From Desulfurispirillum indicum S5 (GTDB lineage: Bacteria > Chrysiogenota > Chrysiogenetes > Chrysiogenales > Chrysiogenaceae), in NCBI RefSeq assembly GCF_000177635.2, contig NC_014836.1, forward strand, positions 1,934,001-1,998,000: a DNA stretch of 64,000 bases. Reading direction: 5' to 3'. The translations under genes were made by a program, and so were the position numbers. Below the pieces are notes generated by a model. It ran no database searches. It saw only the letters and a program-made list of their open reading frames with translations, and was not told the origin of the DNA. The first letter of the stretch is position 1. Each line of letters starts with the position of its first letter. Positions 16,206 to 24,572 of this stretch are shown piece by piece.

Positions 16206-16453
16206 TGCTGGCTCGCGTCTATGTTACCCTGAAAAATGGCGTCCTGGATCCCCAGGGCAAGGCTATTCTCGGCTCCCTGCAGGATCTGGGATTTGAAGAT
16301 GCCTCCGACGTGCGCGTCGGCAAATACATCGAAGTCCAGGTGGACGCCACCAGCGCCAGCGCCGCCAAAGAGCGGGTGGCCCAGATGTGCCAGAAGCTGC
16401 TGGCCAACACCGTCATTGAAAACTACCGCATTGAAGTGACGGAGGAATCATGA
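16205..16453 (+). CDS. purS: FGAM synthase subunit PurS
   Basis: An 82-residue protein of the PurS family: ARVYVTLKNGVLDPQGKAILGSL followed by DVRVGKYIEVQVDA. PurS dimers bridge the glutaminase PurQ and the synthetase PurL and help channel ammonia in formylglycinamidine ribonucleotide synthesis. It shares one base with purC and overlaps purQ by 4 nt. Its presence marks the three-subunit form of the enzyme found in Gram-positives, archaea and several non-gammaproteobacterial lineages. Confidence 0.95.
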   Translation: MLARVYVTLKNGVLDPQGKAILGSLQDLGFEDASDVRVGKYIEVQVDATSASAAKERVAQMCQKLLANTVIENYRIEVTEES

Positions 16454-17115
16454 ATGTTGGCGTAGTGGTCTTCCCCGGCTCCAACTGCGACCACGACTGT
16501 GACTATGCCGCCACCCTGGCCGGTGCCAATACCCGCTTTATCTGGCACAAGGAAGGCTCGGTGGGCAACGTGGACGCCATCATCCTGCCCGGTGGCTTCA
16601 GCTACGGCGACTACCTGCGCTGTGGCGCCATTGCCAAGAACAGCCCCGTCATGGCCGACGTCATCCGCTTCGCCTCGGAAGGACGCCCCGTCATCGGCAT
16701 CTGCAACGGTTTCCAGATTCTGCTGGAAAGTGGCCTGCTGCCCGGAGCCCTCATGTGCAACAACACCCTCAGATTTCTTTGCAGAAATACCAGCCTGCGA
16801 GTGGAAACCACGCGCACCCCCTTCACCCGCAAGTACCGCCAGAGCCAGGTGATCAACGTGCCCGTGGCCCATCACGACGGCAGCTACTACGCCGATGAGC
16901 ATACCCTGCAGTACCTGGACGCCCACGACATGGTGGTCTTCCGCTACCAGGACAATCCCAACGGCTCCCTGGGCGACATCGCCGGCATCTGCAACGAAAA
17001 GGGCAATGTGCTGGGCATGATGCCCCACCCCGAGCGCGTCGTCTCCCCCGAGCTGGGCGGCACCGATGGCGCGCCCCTCTTTGAATCCCTCCTTGAATAT
17101 GTGGTGAGCCTATGA
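16450..17115 (+). CDS. purQ: FGAM synthase glutaminase subunit PurQ
   Basis: A 221-residue class I glutamine amidotransferase. It has [15 protein letters not shown] at the N-terminus, the nucleophile cysteine in GICNGFQIL, the catalytic His and Glu in MMPHPERVV, and the oxyanion segment [18 protein letters not shown]. It releases ammonia from glutamine for PurL. Overlaps of 4 nt on both sides keep it coupled to purS and purL. Length is normal for the stand-alone subunit. Confidence 0.96.
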   Translation: MNVGVVVFPGSNCDHDCDYAATLAGANTRFIWHKEGSVGNVDAIILPGGFSYGDYLRCGAIAKNSPVMADVIRFASEGRPVIGICNGFQILLESGLLPGALMCNNTLRFLCRNTSLRVETTRTPFTRKYRQSQVINVPVAHHDGSYYADEHTLQYLDAHDMVVFRYQDNPNGSLGDIAGICNEKGNVLGMMPHPERVVSPELGGTDGAPLFESLLEYVVSL

Positions 17116-19340
17116 GTGCCCAGGAAAAAACCGTCAGCGTTGAGCTGGCCATGGAATTCGGCCTGAGCCGCGAAGAGTACGACAAGATACTCCAGATCAT
17201 GGGACGCACGCCCACCCTCACCGAGCTGGGTATCTTCAGCGTCATGTGGAGCGAGCACTGCTCCTATAAATCCAGCCGCATCCACCTCAAGGGCTTCCCC
17301 ACCGAAGCTCCCTGGGTGGTACAGGGCCCCGGCGAAAACGCCGGCGTCATTGACATCGGCGACGACGAGTGCGTGGCCTTCAAAATCGAGTCCCACAACC
17401 ATCCCTCGTTCATCGAACCCCTGCAGGGCGCAGCCACCGGCGTGGGCGGCATTCTGCGCGACGTCTTCACCATGGGTGCGCGCCCCATCGCCGCCATGAA
17501 CTCCCTGCGCTTTGGCGAGCTGGATAACCCCAAAAACCGTTACCTCTTCAGCGGCGTGGTCAAGGGTATCGGCTGGTACGGCAACTGTTTCGGCGTTCCC
17601 ACTGTGGGCGGCGAAGTGTACTTTGACGACCAGTACAGCACCAACCCCCTGGTCAACGCCTTTGCCCTGGGGTACGTGAAAAAGGACAAAATCTTCCTGG
17701 GCCGCGCCGACGGCGTGGGCAACCCCGTCATGTACGTGGGCGCCAAAACCGGTCGCGATGGCATCCATGGCGCCACCATGGCCTCCGCCGACTTTGACGA
17801 GAACTCCGAGGAGAAGCGCCCCACGGTTCAGGTGGGTGACCCCTTCACGGAAAAACTCCTGCTGGAAGCCTGCCTGGAGCTGATGCAGACCGATCATATT
17901 ATCGGCATCCAGGACATGGGCGCCGCCGGACTCACCTCCAGCTCCTTTGAAATGGCCGACCGCGCCGGTATGGGCATTGAAATGTGGCTCGACAACATCC
18001 CCTGCCGCGAAGAGGGTATGACCCCCTACGAGATGATGCTCTCCGAGTCCCAGGAGCGCATGCTCATGGTGGTGCGCCAGGGCAGCGAAGACGCCGTCAA
18101 GGCCATCTTCGCCAAGTGGGATCTGGACGCCGAAGTGGTGGGCCGCGTCACCGACGATGGCCGCATGCGCATCATCTGGCAGGGCCAGACCATGGCCGAC
18201 CTGGAAATCAAACCCCTGGTGGAAGCTGCCCCCATCTACGACCGCCCCTACAAGCGCGGGGCCTATCTGGATGAGGTGCAGAGCTTCGACTTTAACACCA
18301 TCCACGCTCCCGCTGACCTCTCCGATACCCTGCTGCGCCTGCTGGGCTCTCCCACCATCGCCTCCAAGGAGTGGGTCTACCAGCAGTACGACCACCAGGT
18401 TCGCACCAACACCGTCATTCTGCCCGGCTCCGATGCCGCCCTCGTGCGCATCAAGGGCGGCAAGAAGGGCGTAGCCATGACCACCGACTGCAACAGCCGC
18501 TTCTGCTACCTCAACCCCTATGAGGGCGGCAAGGCCACGGTCGCCGAAGGCGCGCGCAATATCGCCTGCTCCGGTGCCAAACCACTGGCCATCTCCGACT
18601 GCCTCAACTTCGGCAACCCCCAAAAGCCCGAAACCATGTACCAGTTTGTGGAGTGCGTGCGGGGCATCAAGGACGCCTGCCGCGAGCTGAACATTCCCGT
18701 CATCAGCGGCAACGTCTCCCTCTACAACGAAACTTCCGGAAAGGGAGCCGTCTACCCCACCCCCACCGTCTCCACCGTAGGACTGATCGAAGACATTGAC
18801 CTGCGCCTTACCCAGGACTTCAAACAGGCCGGTGACCACATCTTCCTGCTGGGAGCCACCCGCGAGGAGCTGGGCGGCAGCGAATACCTGAAGGTCATCC
18901 ACGGCCTTATCACCGGTGACGCACCCCATGTGGACCTGAAAGAAGCCCGCGCCCTGGTGGAAGTGCTGCAGCAGCTGGCCAGGCTTCGACTCCTGCAAAG
19001 CGCCCACGACTGCAGCGAGGGTGGACTGGCCGTAGCCCTGGCGGAGTGTTCCCTGAGCTCCCGGCAGCGCATTGGCTTCAGCGCCAGCCTGAGCCCCAGC
19101 ATGCGCACTGACGCCCTGCTCTTCGGGGAAAGCCACTCCCGCGCCGTCGTCAGCGTCAGCCCTGAAAAACTCACCGCCTTCCGCGAAACCGTGGGCAAGC
19201 AGATTGCGTGCGTCCATATCGGCGTCGTTGGCGGCGACTCCATGAATATCCGCGTCGGCGAAGTTCCCATGATAAGTGTTCCCATGGAAAAAGCCTTGTA
19301 CGCTTACAAGTACGCCATCCGCGATCTGATGGAGCATTAA
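17112..19340 (+). CDS. purL: FGAM synthase synthetase subunit PurL (small form)
   Basis: A 742-residue ATP-dependent synthetase of the small PurL class. It has the N-terminal substrate motif [12 protein letters not shown], the nucleotide stretch [36 protein letters not shown], and a second, pseudo-symmetric half with [29 protein letters not shown] and GNVSLYNET. It makes formylglycinamidine ribonucleotide from FGAR using ammonia from PurQ. It ends the operon, 27 nt before a strong terminator. A very long antisense open frame across it is a codon-bias shadow. Confidence 0.96.
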   Translation: MSAQEKTVSVELAMEFGLSREEYDKILQIMGRTPTLTELGIFSVMWSEHCSYKSSRIHLKGFPTEAPWVVQGPGENAGVIDIGDDECVAFKIESHNHPSFIEPLQGAATGVGGILRDVFTMGARPIAAMNSLRFGELDNPKNRYLFSGVVKGIGWYGNCFGVPTVGGEVYFDDQYSTNPLVNAFALGYVKKDKIFLGRADGVGNPVMYVGAKTGRDGIHGATMASADFDENSEEKRPTVQVGDPFTEKLLLEACLELMQTDHIIGIQDMGAAGLTSSSFEMADRAGMGIEMWLDNIPCREEGMTPYEMMLSESQERMLMVVRQGSEDAVKAIFAKWDLDAEVVGRVTDDGRMRIIWQGQTMADLEIKPLVEAAPIYDRPYKRGAYLDEVQSFDFNTIHAPADLSDTLLRLLGSPTIASKEWVYQQYDHQVRTNTVILPGSDAALVRIKGGKKGVAMTTDCNSRFCYLNPYEGGKATVAEGARNIACSGAKPLAISDCLNFGNPQKPETMYQFVECVRGIKDACRELNIPVISGNVSLYNETSGKGAVYPTPTVSTVGLIEDIDLRLTQDFKQAGDHIFLLGATREELGGSEYLKVIHGLITGDAPHVDLKEARALVEVLQQLARLRLLQSAHDCSEGGLAVALAECSLSSRQRIGFSASLSPSMRTDALLFGESHSRAVVSVSPEKLTAFRETVGKQIACVHIGVVGGDSMNIRVGEVPMISVPMEKALYAYKYAIRDLMEH

Positions 19341-19366
19341 AAACGTTCCATTGCGCATAACATCCA

Positions 19367-19406
19367 CAGCACCTCCCGGGTAATCGCGGGAGGTGCTGTT
19401 TTTTTT
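19367..19406 (+). terminator. Rho-independent terminator of the pur operon
   Basis: Stem CAGCACCTCCCG pairing with CGGGAGGTGCTG around a short loop, then eight T residues. It is one of the strongest terminators in the window. Confidence 0.92.
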
Positions 19407-19450
19407 GCCACGTTCTCCTTTAACCCCTTGATGGGGGAAGCCGATTTGAG

Positions 19451-19479
19451 TTGAGAAAATTTCATTCCCTTGCGATAAT
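19451..19479 (+). promoter_or_regulatory. Candidate sigma-70 promoter of the B12-sensor cluster
   Basis: TTGAGA (19451-19456), 17 bases, GATAAT (19474-19479). The predicted start near 19486 leaves a leader of about 155 nt before the first gene. I looked there for cobalamin-riboswitch landmarks and saw none. Confidence 0.45.
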
Positions 19480-19641
19480 GGCACAAAGGTAACACTGCGC
19501 TGGTATCAATCATGTTGTCACTCATTAGCCTGTTTTCAGGAGAGATCTTCGACAATACCGCCTGAATCCTACAGAGCAAGAGTTTGCAATGCGCTTTTCC
19601 TCCCTCCGACAGCCCTTTACACGGAGACGCCTGGTGCTGCT

Positions 19642-20340
19642 ATGAATCCTCAAAACAACCCACACTCACCCATATCGCGTCAACCTGACGCCGTGATAAT
19701 CCCGGAGACCAACTACCAGGCTTTCCTGAAAGTTTTGCTACAGGGGGATCGCTCTTCCTGCCACACCCAGGTAGAGAGCATGCTGAGACAGGACACACCT
19801 ATACGAGCCATCTATGTTGAGCTCTTTCAGCGTGCGCTTTATGAGGTCGGTGCCCTGTGGGAAACCAACCGCATTTCCGTTGCCGTTGAGCATCTGGCTA
19901 CTGCAATTGTGGAAAGCCTTCTCGGCACCATATACCCACGCCTCTTCGCAGCAGAGCGCACCGGCAGAAAAGCCGTCGTTTCCTGCGTAGCTGGCGAATA
20001 TCATCAAATCGGCGGGCGCATGGTTGCAGATACCTTTGAAATGTGTGGATGGGATGGATACTTCCTTGGAGCCAACACCCCCATGGAGGAGCTCTGCCAC
20101 ATCCTTCTTGAAAAAAAACCAAACATGCTGGCACTCTCCCTGAGTGTCTTCTTCAACCTGCATCACCTGCACACGGCCATTGCGAGGATCCGCACAGACA
20201 TGCCCGAAATCCCCATCATTGTCGGCGGCCAGGCATTTCGCTGGGGCGGACGGGATATCGGGAGCACCTATTCCGGAGTGCGCTATATTCCCACCCTGCA
20301 GCATCTCGAAAGAGTACTGCACCAGGAGTACGCCCCATGA
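19642..20340 (+). CDS. Cobalamin-binding sensor protein with CarH-like W-x9-EH motif
   Basis: A 232-residue protein with two parts. A four-helix cap (about residues 25-105) contains LWETNRISVAVEHLATAIVE, in which Trp73 is followed nine residues later by Glu83-His84. This W-x9-EH signature is known from the adenosylcobalamin photoreceptors CarH/LitR and related B12-binding-2 domains. A Rossmann-type B12 domain (about 110-225) has GEYHQIGGRMVADTF with His121 at the lower-ligand position (ExHxxG in place of DxHxxG), GANTPMEELC and IPIIVGGQAF. No DNA-binding or enzyme domain is attached. It overlaps a histidine kinase gene by 4 nt, so it probably presents a B12 (or haem, as in SCHIC domains) signal to that kinase. 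Ligand and light response are inferred. Confidence 0.8.
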   Translation: MNPQNNPHSPISRQPDAVIIPETNYQAFLKVLLQGDRSSCHTQVESMLRQDTPIRAIYVELFQRALYEVGALWETNRISVAVEHLATAIVESLLGTIYPRLFAAERTGRKAVVSCVAGEYHQIGGRMVADTFEMCGWDGYFLGANTPMEELCHILLEKKPNMLALSLSVFFNLHHLHTAIARIRTDMPEIPIIVGGQAFRWGGRDIGSTYSGVRYIPTLQHLERVLHQEYAP

Positions 20341-21473
20341 AACATGACATAGGCACCCCGCTGCTCCATCACATCATGGAGCGCAGCGCCATGGCAGTGC
20401 TGGTACTGGACCGCGAAGGACGTATTCTGGAAACAAATAGCTACGCGAAAAGCCTAGTAGGCCGTGACATCCTTCGCCTCTTCCTCTCGGAAGTCATACT
20501 GGACTTCTCCAGCACCTTCTGCCTGAAAAGCTGCCTCCAGAACAGTAAAGATTCTTACCTCCTCAACCTTCCTTCAATAGACGGTTTGGCCCACACTCTG
20601 TACTTTCGCTTTTACGAAGAAGCTGAATACATTCTTGCCATAGGTGAGCAGCATCACGAAGAAATCAACCTGCTGCGCAAAAACATGATTGACCTGAACC
20701 ACGAGCTCGGCAATGCCAACCGGGACCTGCAAAAAAAACACGCTGAACTGGAAAAGCTCAATGAGTTAAAAAATCAGTTCCTCGGCATGGCGGCTCACGA
20801 CTTGCGCAACCCCATCGGCACCATCATGACCTTGAGCGATTTTCTGTTGGAAGAGGCCTTTGAGCATCTGAGCAGCGAGCACATCCATTTCCTGACGATG
20901 ATTCGTTCCTCAAGCGGCTTTATGCTGAATCTCCTCAATGACCTTCTTGACATAGCAAAGATTGAAGCAGGCAGGATGGGACTGAATATCACGCCCGTCA
21001 ACCTGGAGACCCTTATTGAAAAAACCCTGGCTTTCCAGCGATTTCAGGCCCGTAAGAAGCGTGTCGAACTGGTTTTTTCCTGCTACGAACAGCACCCCAT
21101 GGTACTCGCCGACAGCCTCAAGATTGAGCAGGTACTCCAGAATCTGCTGACCAACGCCATCAAGTTTTCTCCCCCGGAAGGGAAGGTCACCGTCAATCTC
21201 TTTGGCAGCCAGGGACACCTGACGGTTGCAGTAACAGACCAAGGGCCAGGAATACCCGCAGATCAACTATCCAATATATTCAAGCCTTTTTCCCGCGATG
21301 TCCCCCCCGCTCCTGAAGGAGAAAAGGGTACGGGACTTGGACTCTCGATAGTACAGAAAATTATCCTGGCGCATCGGGGCAGTATCTGGGTGGAAAGCAA
21401 ACCGGGAGAAGGAACGTCATTCCTTTTCGCACTGCAGGCGCAACCACACGAAGATGCCCCGACAACCCAATAG
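20337..21473 (+). CDS. PAS-containing histidine kinase
   Basis: A 378-residue soluble kinase with no membrane segment. A divergent PAS fold covers residues 8-105 (AVLVLDREGRILETNSYAKSLVG), a coiled linker about 105-145 (NRDLQKKHAELEKLNELKNQ), the HisKA domain has His154 in MAAHDLRNPIG, and the HATPase domain shows the N box LLTNAIKFSPP, DQGPGIP and GTGLGLSIVQKI. It should autophosphorylate and pass phosphate to a receiver, most simply the one encoded at 22112. Coupling by a 4-nt overlap to the B12-binding protein suggests the two form a split photoreceptor/kinase pair. The PAS pocket ligand is unknown. Confidence 0.88.
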   Translation: MKHDIGTPLLHHIMERSAMAVLVLDREGRILETNSYAKSLVGRDILRLFLSEVILDFSSTFCLKSCLQNSKDSYLLNLPSIDGLAHTLYFRFYEEAEYILAIGEQHHEEINLLRKNMIDLNHELGNANRDLQKKHAELEKLNELKNQFLGMAAHDLRNPIGTIMTLSDFLLEEAFEHLSSEHIHFLTMIRSSSGFMLNLLNDLLDIAKIEAGRMGLNITPVNLETLIEKTLAFQRFQARKKRVELVFSCYEQHPMVLADSLKIEQVLQNLLTNAIKFSPPEGKVTVNLFGSQGHLTVAVTDQGPGIPADQLSNIFKPFSRDVPPAPEGEKGTGLGLSIVQKIILAHRGSIWVESKPGEGTSFLFALQAQPHEDAPTTQ

Positions 21474-21550
21474 CCTGCTTGCCGGAATACCCTCCAGCAG
21501 CTGGCTCAAAATCAATTACCGCCGCATACGAGGTCATTGTGAAAAACCAG

Positions 21551-22030
21551 ATGAACGCGCACGACTTACTGCAAGCAGCCAGACATATTCCGCCCCCATC
21601 GCAAGCCAGCGCTGAAGAGTACGCCAGTCTCTGCGAGATTCTTTCAGCCAGCGTGACCCGCTCCATGCTGAACTCTCCTCACATCGCGGAGCTGATCGGA
21701 GGCTCGGCACATCAGGATATGATGGCTGAAAACCATCGCAATCATGGGCTGTTTCTCTGTGTTCTCTTACGCCACTATCAGGCAGAGTACCTGGTAGACA
21801 CTGTACTCTGGGTATACCGCGCTTATATGAGCCATGGATTCCAGCGCCTCTACTGGCAGGTGCAGCTGGAAACCTGGCAGAACATCCTACAGGAACACCT
21901 CAGCGACAAGGCATATCGAGAGATTTCCCCCATATACCAGTTCCTGCTGCATCACCAGGACGATTTCGCCCGACTGAGCCAGGAAGTGCATCAGGAAAGT
22001 ACCAACTTCCACCGGGAGTTTCCAATCTGA
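21551..22030 (+). CDS. Helical protein of unknown function in the B12-sensor cluster
   Basis: About 159 residues from the ATG at 21551; TTG 21479 or GTG 21539 would add up to 24. Predicted almost wholly helical, with no membrane segment or signal peptide. It is rich in His, Tyr and Trp in the middle: AENHRNHGLFLCVLLRHYQAEYLVD, then VLWVYRAYMSHGFQRLYWQ and QFLLHHQDDFARLSQEVHQE. The arrangement looks like a globin-like or four-helix ligand-binding bundle, but I do not recognise a family. It sits between the kinase and the response regulator, so a role in sensing or phosphotransfer is possible. There is no HxxKG phosphotransfer motif. Confidence 0.65.
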   Translation: MNAHDLLQAARHIPPPSQASAEEYASLCEILSASVTRSMLNSPHIAELIGGSAHQDMMAENHRNHGLFLCVLLRHYQAEYLVDTVLWVYRAYMSHGFQRLYWQVQLETWQNILQEHLSDKAYREISPIYQFLLHHQDDFARLSQEVHQESTNFHREFPI

Positions 22031-22111
22031 CACCCTCCTGTCTACCACCCCAGGGTGAATTGTCACTGCCTGGGCAAACACGCAACCATGAACACTCAAG
22101 GAGTACACCTG

Positions 22112-23560
22112 ATGCCCGCAATACCTGAACCCGGAGACAGCACACTGCCTGCACTGTTCTCCATACTGTACGTGGAAGACGACCCATCCATTACCGTTCT
22201 CTATGAGCGCATGCTTCAGCACCTGGGCTTTCAGCGCATCCTGAGCGCGGCAGATGGAGAAGCCGGTCTGCACCTCTTTGAGCAGGCACGCCCCGATATT
22301 GTGCTTTCCGATATCATGATGCCCAAGATGGACGGCCTCGACATGGTGCAGCGCATCAAACACATCAGCCCTGAAACTCCCATCATCATGGCCACTGCCT
22401 TTAGTGAAAAAAACTTCCTTATGCGCTCCATTGAAATCGGCGTCGATCGCTATATCGTCAAGCCCATTGACCGTAAACAATTCGACTCCACCCTCCTGGG
22501 CGTATGCCGCACGCTTTATCAACAACGCGAAGCGGAAGAGTACGCGAAACGCAAGATTCAGATGCGTATCAACAAAGCCACCGCAAACACCCTGAGCGAA
22601 GTGGCGAATATCTTCCCCAACCCCACCATCATCTACGGAAGCAACGGTGAAATACACTTCATCAACGACGCCTTCACCATGATGTTCGAAAACACTGATC
22701 TGGAAATGCTGAGCAGCCGAAAAACAACCCTCGACCAGTTATTCCTGAAACGCCCTGGCTTCCTGAACAGCCTTGAAAGCTTCCACCCCGAAGATACCCT
22801 TGCGAATCGCGTCCTGGTGCGAAAAAATCACATAAACACCATTTACCAGGTCAACCGTCGTACCATCGTTCTGGGCGAAAACCAGGAGCACTGCCAGGTA
22901 TTCAGTTTCACCAATGTCACCCGCCTTGAGTATGAAAAACATAAAAGCCAGAACCTGGCCCGCCTGCTGCGAGAGGCCATTAAAGTCCGCATGCCCGCCC
23001 AGAAGACCACCGCCACAGAAACCACACCCGCCAGCTCTGCCACACCCCTGCTCAGCAACGCTGAACTGGCGGTCCTGCGACGCAGCCACCTGCATAAAAC
23101 CCCTGCCAGTGAATACATCAACGGCCTTGATGAAATTGTCATTGGTCAAGTGGAAGAGCTGGCGGAAGTAGACTTTGAATTAGAGGAGCACCTTATTGAG
23201 CTGGCGCGAACCCCCAATCGAGAATACCGGGAACTGATCGCAGCAGATATGGAAAAGTACGCCCGGGCCATGCGGCAGCTTGTGGACTTCAACGACCTGG
23301 CCTTCGCCCTTGAGCAACTGGGAGAACTCATTCGCTCCATTGCCCCCCAAGCCATCAACATCAACAAGTTTATCGTCCTTATGGACAGCGTCCGTAAAGA
23401 TCTTGCCGACTGGCGACAGATGATCTTCATCACCCGTGAAGCCCTGGATATCCACTACCTTGACAGTTCGCTTTTCAGCTCCTGCCTGCAGATTCAACTG
23501 GATTTCGCGCCAGGTGACAGCGATGGCAATGACGGAACCGGCGACCTGGAGCTTTTTTAG
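22112..23560 (+). CDS. Response regulator with receiver, PAS and a C-terminal helical output domain
   Basis: A 482-residue protein. The receiver domain covers residues about 10-135: ILYVEDDPSITVLYERML, phospho-Asp in DIVLSDIMMPKMDGLD, and Lys in RYIVKPIDRKQ. A PAS-like domain follows (VANIFPNPTIIYGSNGEIHFINDAFT), then a low-complexity Thr/Ala/Pro linker (TTATETTPASSATP). The unfamiliar C-terminal helical region ends DIHYLDSSLFSSCLQIQL and a short acidic tail. This tail resembles response regulators of epsilon- and deltaproteobacteria whose output is not known. ATG 22112 is chosen for AAGGAG 8 nt upstream; ATGs at 22055 and 22088 lack a site. Likely the receiver for the kinase at 20337. Confidence 0.82.
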   Translation: MPAIPEPGDSTLPALFSILYVEDDPSITVLYERMLQHLGFQRILSAADGEAGLHLFEQARPDIVLSDIMMPKMDGLDMVQRIKHISPETPIIMATAFSEKNFLMRSIEIGVDRYIVKPIDRKQFDSTLLGVCRTLYQQREAEEYAKRKIQMRINKATANTLSEVANIFPNPTIIYGSNGEIHFINDAFTMMFENTDLEMLSSRKTTLDQLFLKRPGFLNSLESFHPEDTLANRVLVRKNHINTIYQVNRRTIVLGENQEHCQVFSFTNVTRLEYEKHKSQNLARLLREAIKVRMPAQKTTATETTPASSATPLLSNAELAVLRRSHLHKTPASEYINGLDEIVIGQVEELAEVDFELEEHLIELARTPNREYRELIAADMEKYARAMRQLVDFNDLAFALEQLGELIRSIAPQAININKFIVLMDSVRKDLADWRQMIFITREALDIHYLDSSLFSSCLQIQLDFAPGDSDGNDGTGDLELF

Positions 23561-23604
23561 CAGCATACGGAAATCATCGCCCTGACAGTACAGCTGCCTT
23601 CCCC

Positions 23605-23632
23605 TTGACGAAAAAATATTTACGGGTACTAT
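23605..23632 (+). promoter_or_regulatory. Sigma-70 promoter of a short transcript
   Basis: TTGACG (23605-23610), 16 bases, TACTAT (23627-23632). With the terminator at 23919-23946 it defines a predicted transcript of about 305 nt. Confidence 0.5.
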
Positions 23633-23807
23633 CAGAGCAGTAGCCCAGGCGGTCAGAATGCACTTCCCTGCAACGGACCTCCCTTAGTGGCTGCGCCAAT
23701 CACGTTCCCGGAGATGAGAAATTGCATGTCTGTTCATTTCACCAAGAGCCCCGCAAAGTGAATACGATTTAAAATGAGCAGATGGAGATGATCAAATAGA
23801 TACAACC

Positions 23808-23912
23808 ATGATAATCGTGCTTGTCATGGCCATTATATGGTTTGACAGCATTGCCTCTTTGGTGGCCAGACACCTTTTTCGCCGCAACAACCGGAAAAAA
23901 GAAGACAAATAG
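23808..23912 (+). CDS. Micro-ORF, 34-residue hydrophobic/basic peptide
   Basis: Encodes MIIVLVMAIIWFDSIASLVA followed by a basic tail (RHLFRRNNRKKEDK), that is, one short membrane helix with a positive cytoplasmic end. It ends 7 nt before a terminator. The nearest Shine-Dalgarno-like GGAG is about 18 nt upstream, so translation is uncertain, and the RNA itself may be the product. The region 23640-23800 before it holds no other frame I can support. Confidence 0.45.
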   Translation: MIIVLVMAIIWFDSIASLVARHLFRRNNRKKEDK

Positions 23913-23918
23913 GAATAA

Positions 23919-23946
23919 AGCGGCGGGAAGAACCCGCCGCTTTTTC
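23919..23946 (+). terminator. Rho-independent terminator
   Basis: Stem AGCGGCGGG / CCCGCCGCT with an AAGAA loop and TTTTT. It ends the short transcript carrying the 34-residue micro-ORF. Confidence 0.9.
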
Positions 23947-23965
23947 TTTGGAGACACTGAGATCA

Positions 23966-23994
23966 TTGACAGGGGCGACCGATTCCCCTAACTT
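23966..23994 (+). promoter_or_regulatory. Candidate sigma-70 promoter of the rhodanese gene
   Basis: Perfect TTGACA, 17 bases, TAACTT, located between the preceding terminator and the rhodanese gene. The implied leader is about 33 nt. Confidence 0.5.
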
Positions 23995-24033
23995 CAGGCA
24001 TGGCCAATCAAGCATATACCACAAGGAGAGCCT

Positions 24034-24465
24034 ATGCCTCGCGTCCTTCTCATTTTCCTGACCATGGGTCTGTTTCTGCTCGCCAGTGCTGCCAGCGCCA
24101 TGGCGCAGAACATACCTGAGCTCAACGCAGACGACATAAGAAAACGCCTTGGCGAGCCCGGTTTTGTCGTGGTGGACACCCGCACCAACCAGGAGTACCT
24201 CCGCGGACACATCACCGGAGCCATCAACATCAGCTCCCAGGAATCCCGCATGTACCGCGATATCGCCCGTTTCCTGCCCCAGGACAAAAACACGAGCCTC
24301 GTCTTCTACTGCCGTGGCGAAACCTGCAGCCTGGCACCCGACGCTGCCATGGCCGCCTTTCGCGCAGGTTACCGCCACGTCTACACCTATCGCGGCGGCT
24401 ACCCCGACTGGCAGAGCAAAGGGTATCCGGTCAGCACCGCTGACAACAACACGATCCGCAACTGA
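24034..24465 (+). CDS. Exported rhodanese-like protein
   Basis: A 143-residue single-domain rhodanese with a signal peptide (residues 1-24, cleavage after ASAMA). Domain landmarks are FVVVDTRTNQEYLRGHITGAINI and the active-site loop YCRGETCS, where the first Cys would carry a persulfide. GGYPDWQSKGYPV closes the fold. Periplasmic rhodaneses move sulfane sulfur, for example in polysulfide or thiosulfate respiration. A specific role cannot be read from this monocistronic setting. AAGGAG sits 7 nt before the ATG. A perfect stem without a T-run (24484-24518) follows. Confidence 0.88.
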   Translation: MPRVLLIFLTMGLFLLASAASAMAQNIPELNADDIRKRLGEPGFVVVDTRTNQEYLRGHITGAINISSQESRMYRDIARFLPQDKNTSLVFYCRGETCSLAPDAAMAAFRAGYRHVYTYRGGYPDWQSKGYPVSTADNNTIRN

Positions 24466-24483
24466 AGTTTTCTTGCGTGGAGA

Positions 24484-24518
24484 GGCCACCTTCGACCCCT
24501 GATGGAGACTCGAAGGTG
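24484..24518. terminator. Inverted repeat between rhodanese and PKD lipoprotein genes
   Basis: GCCACCTTCGA and TCGAAGGTGGC form an 11-bp perfect stem around a 13-base loop in the convergent intergenic gap. With no T-run in either direction it is a weak terminator candidate or a protein site. Confidence 0.45.
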
Positions 24519-24572
24519 GCATTCAGTTTGCGCGCGTCAATAGCTCCTGGAATCAGCCAGACCGTTCAGCAC

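Noticed and set aside
16944-19484. 846-codon open frame on the minus strand antisense to purL
   Set aside because: It mirrors the purL codon pattern, has no start context, crosses the pur terminator and shows no protein-like motifs; purL on the plus strand is certain.
19486-19641. Cobalamin riboswitch before the B12-binding protein gene
   Set aside because: The leader was read for the B12-box and the conserved receptor core; neither is present.
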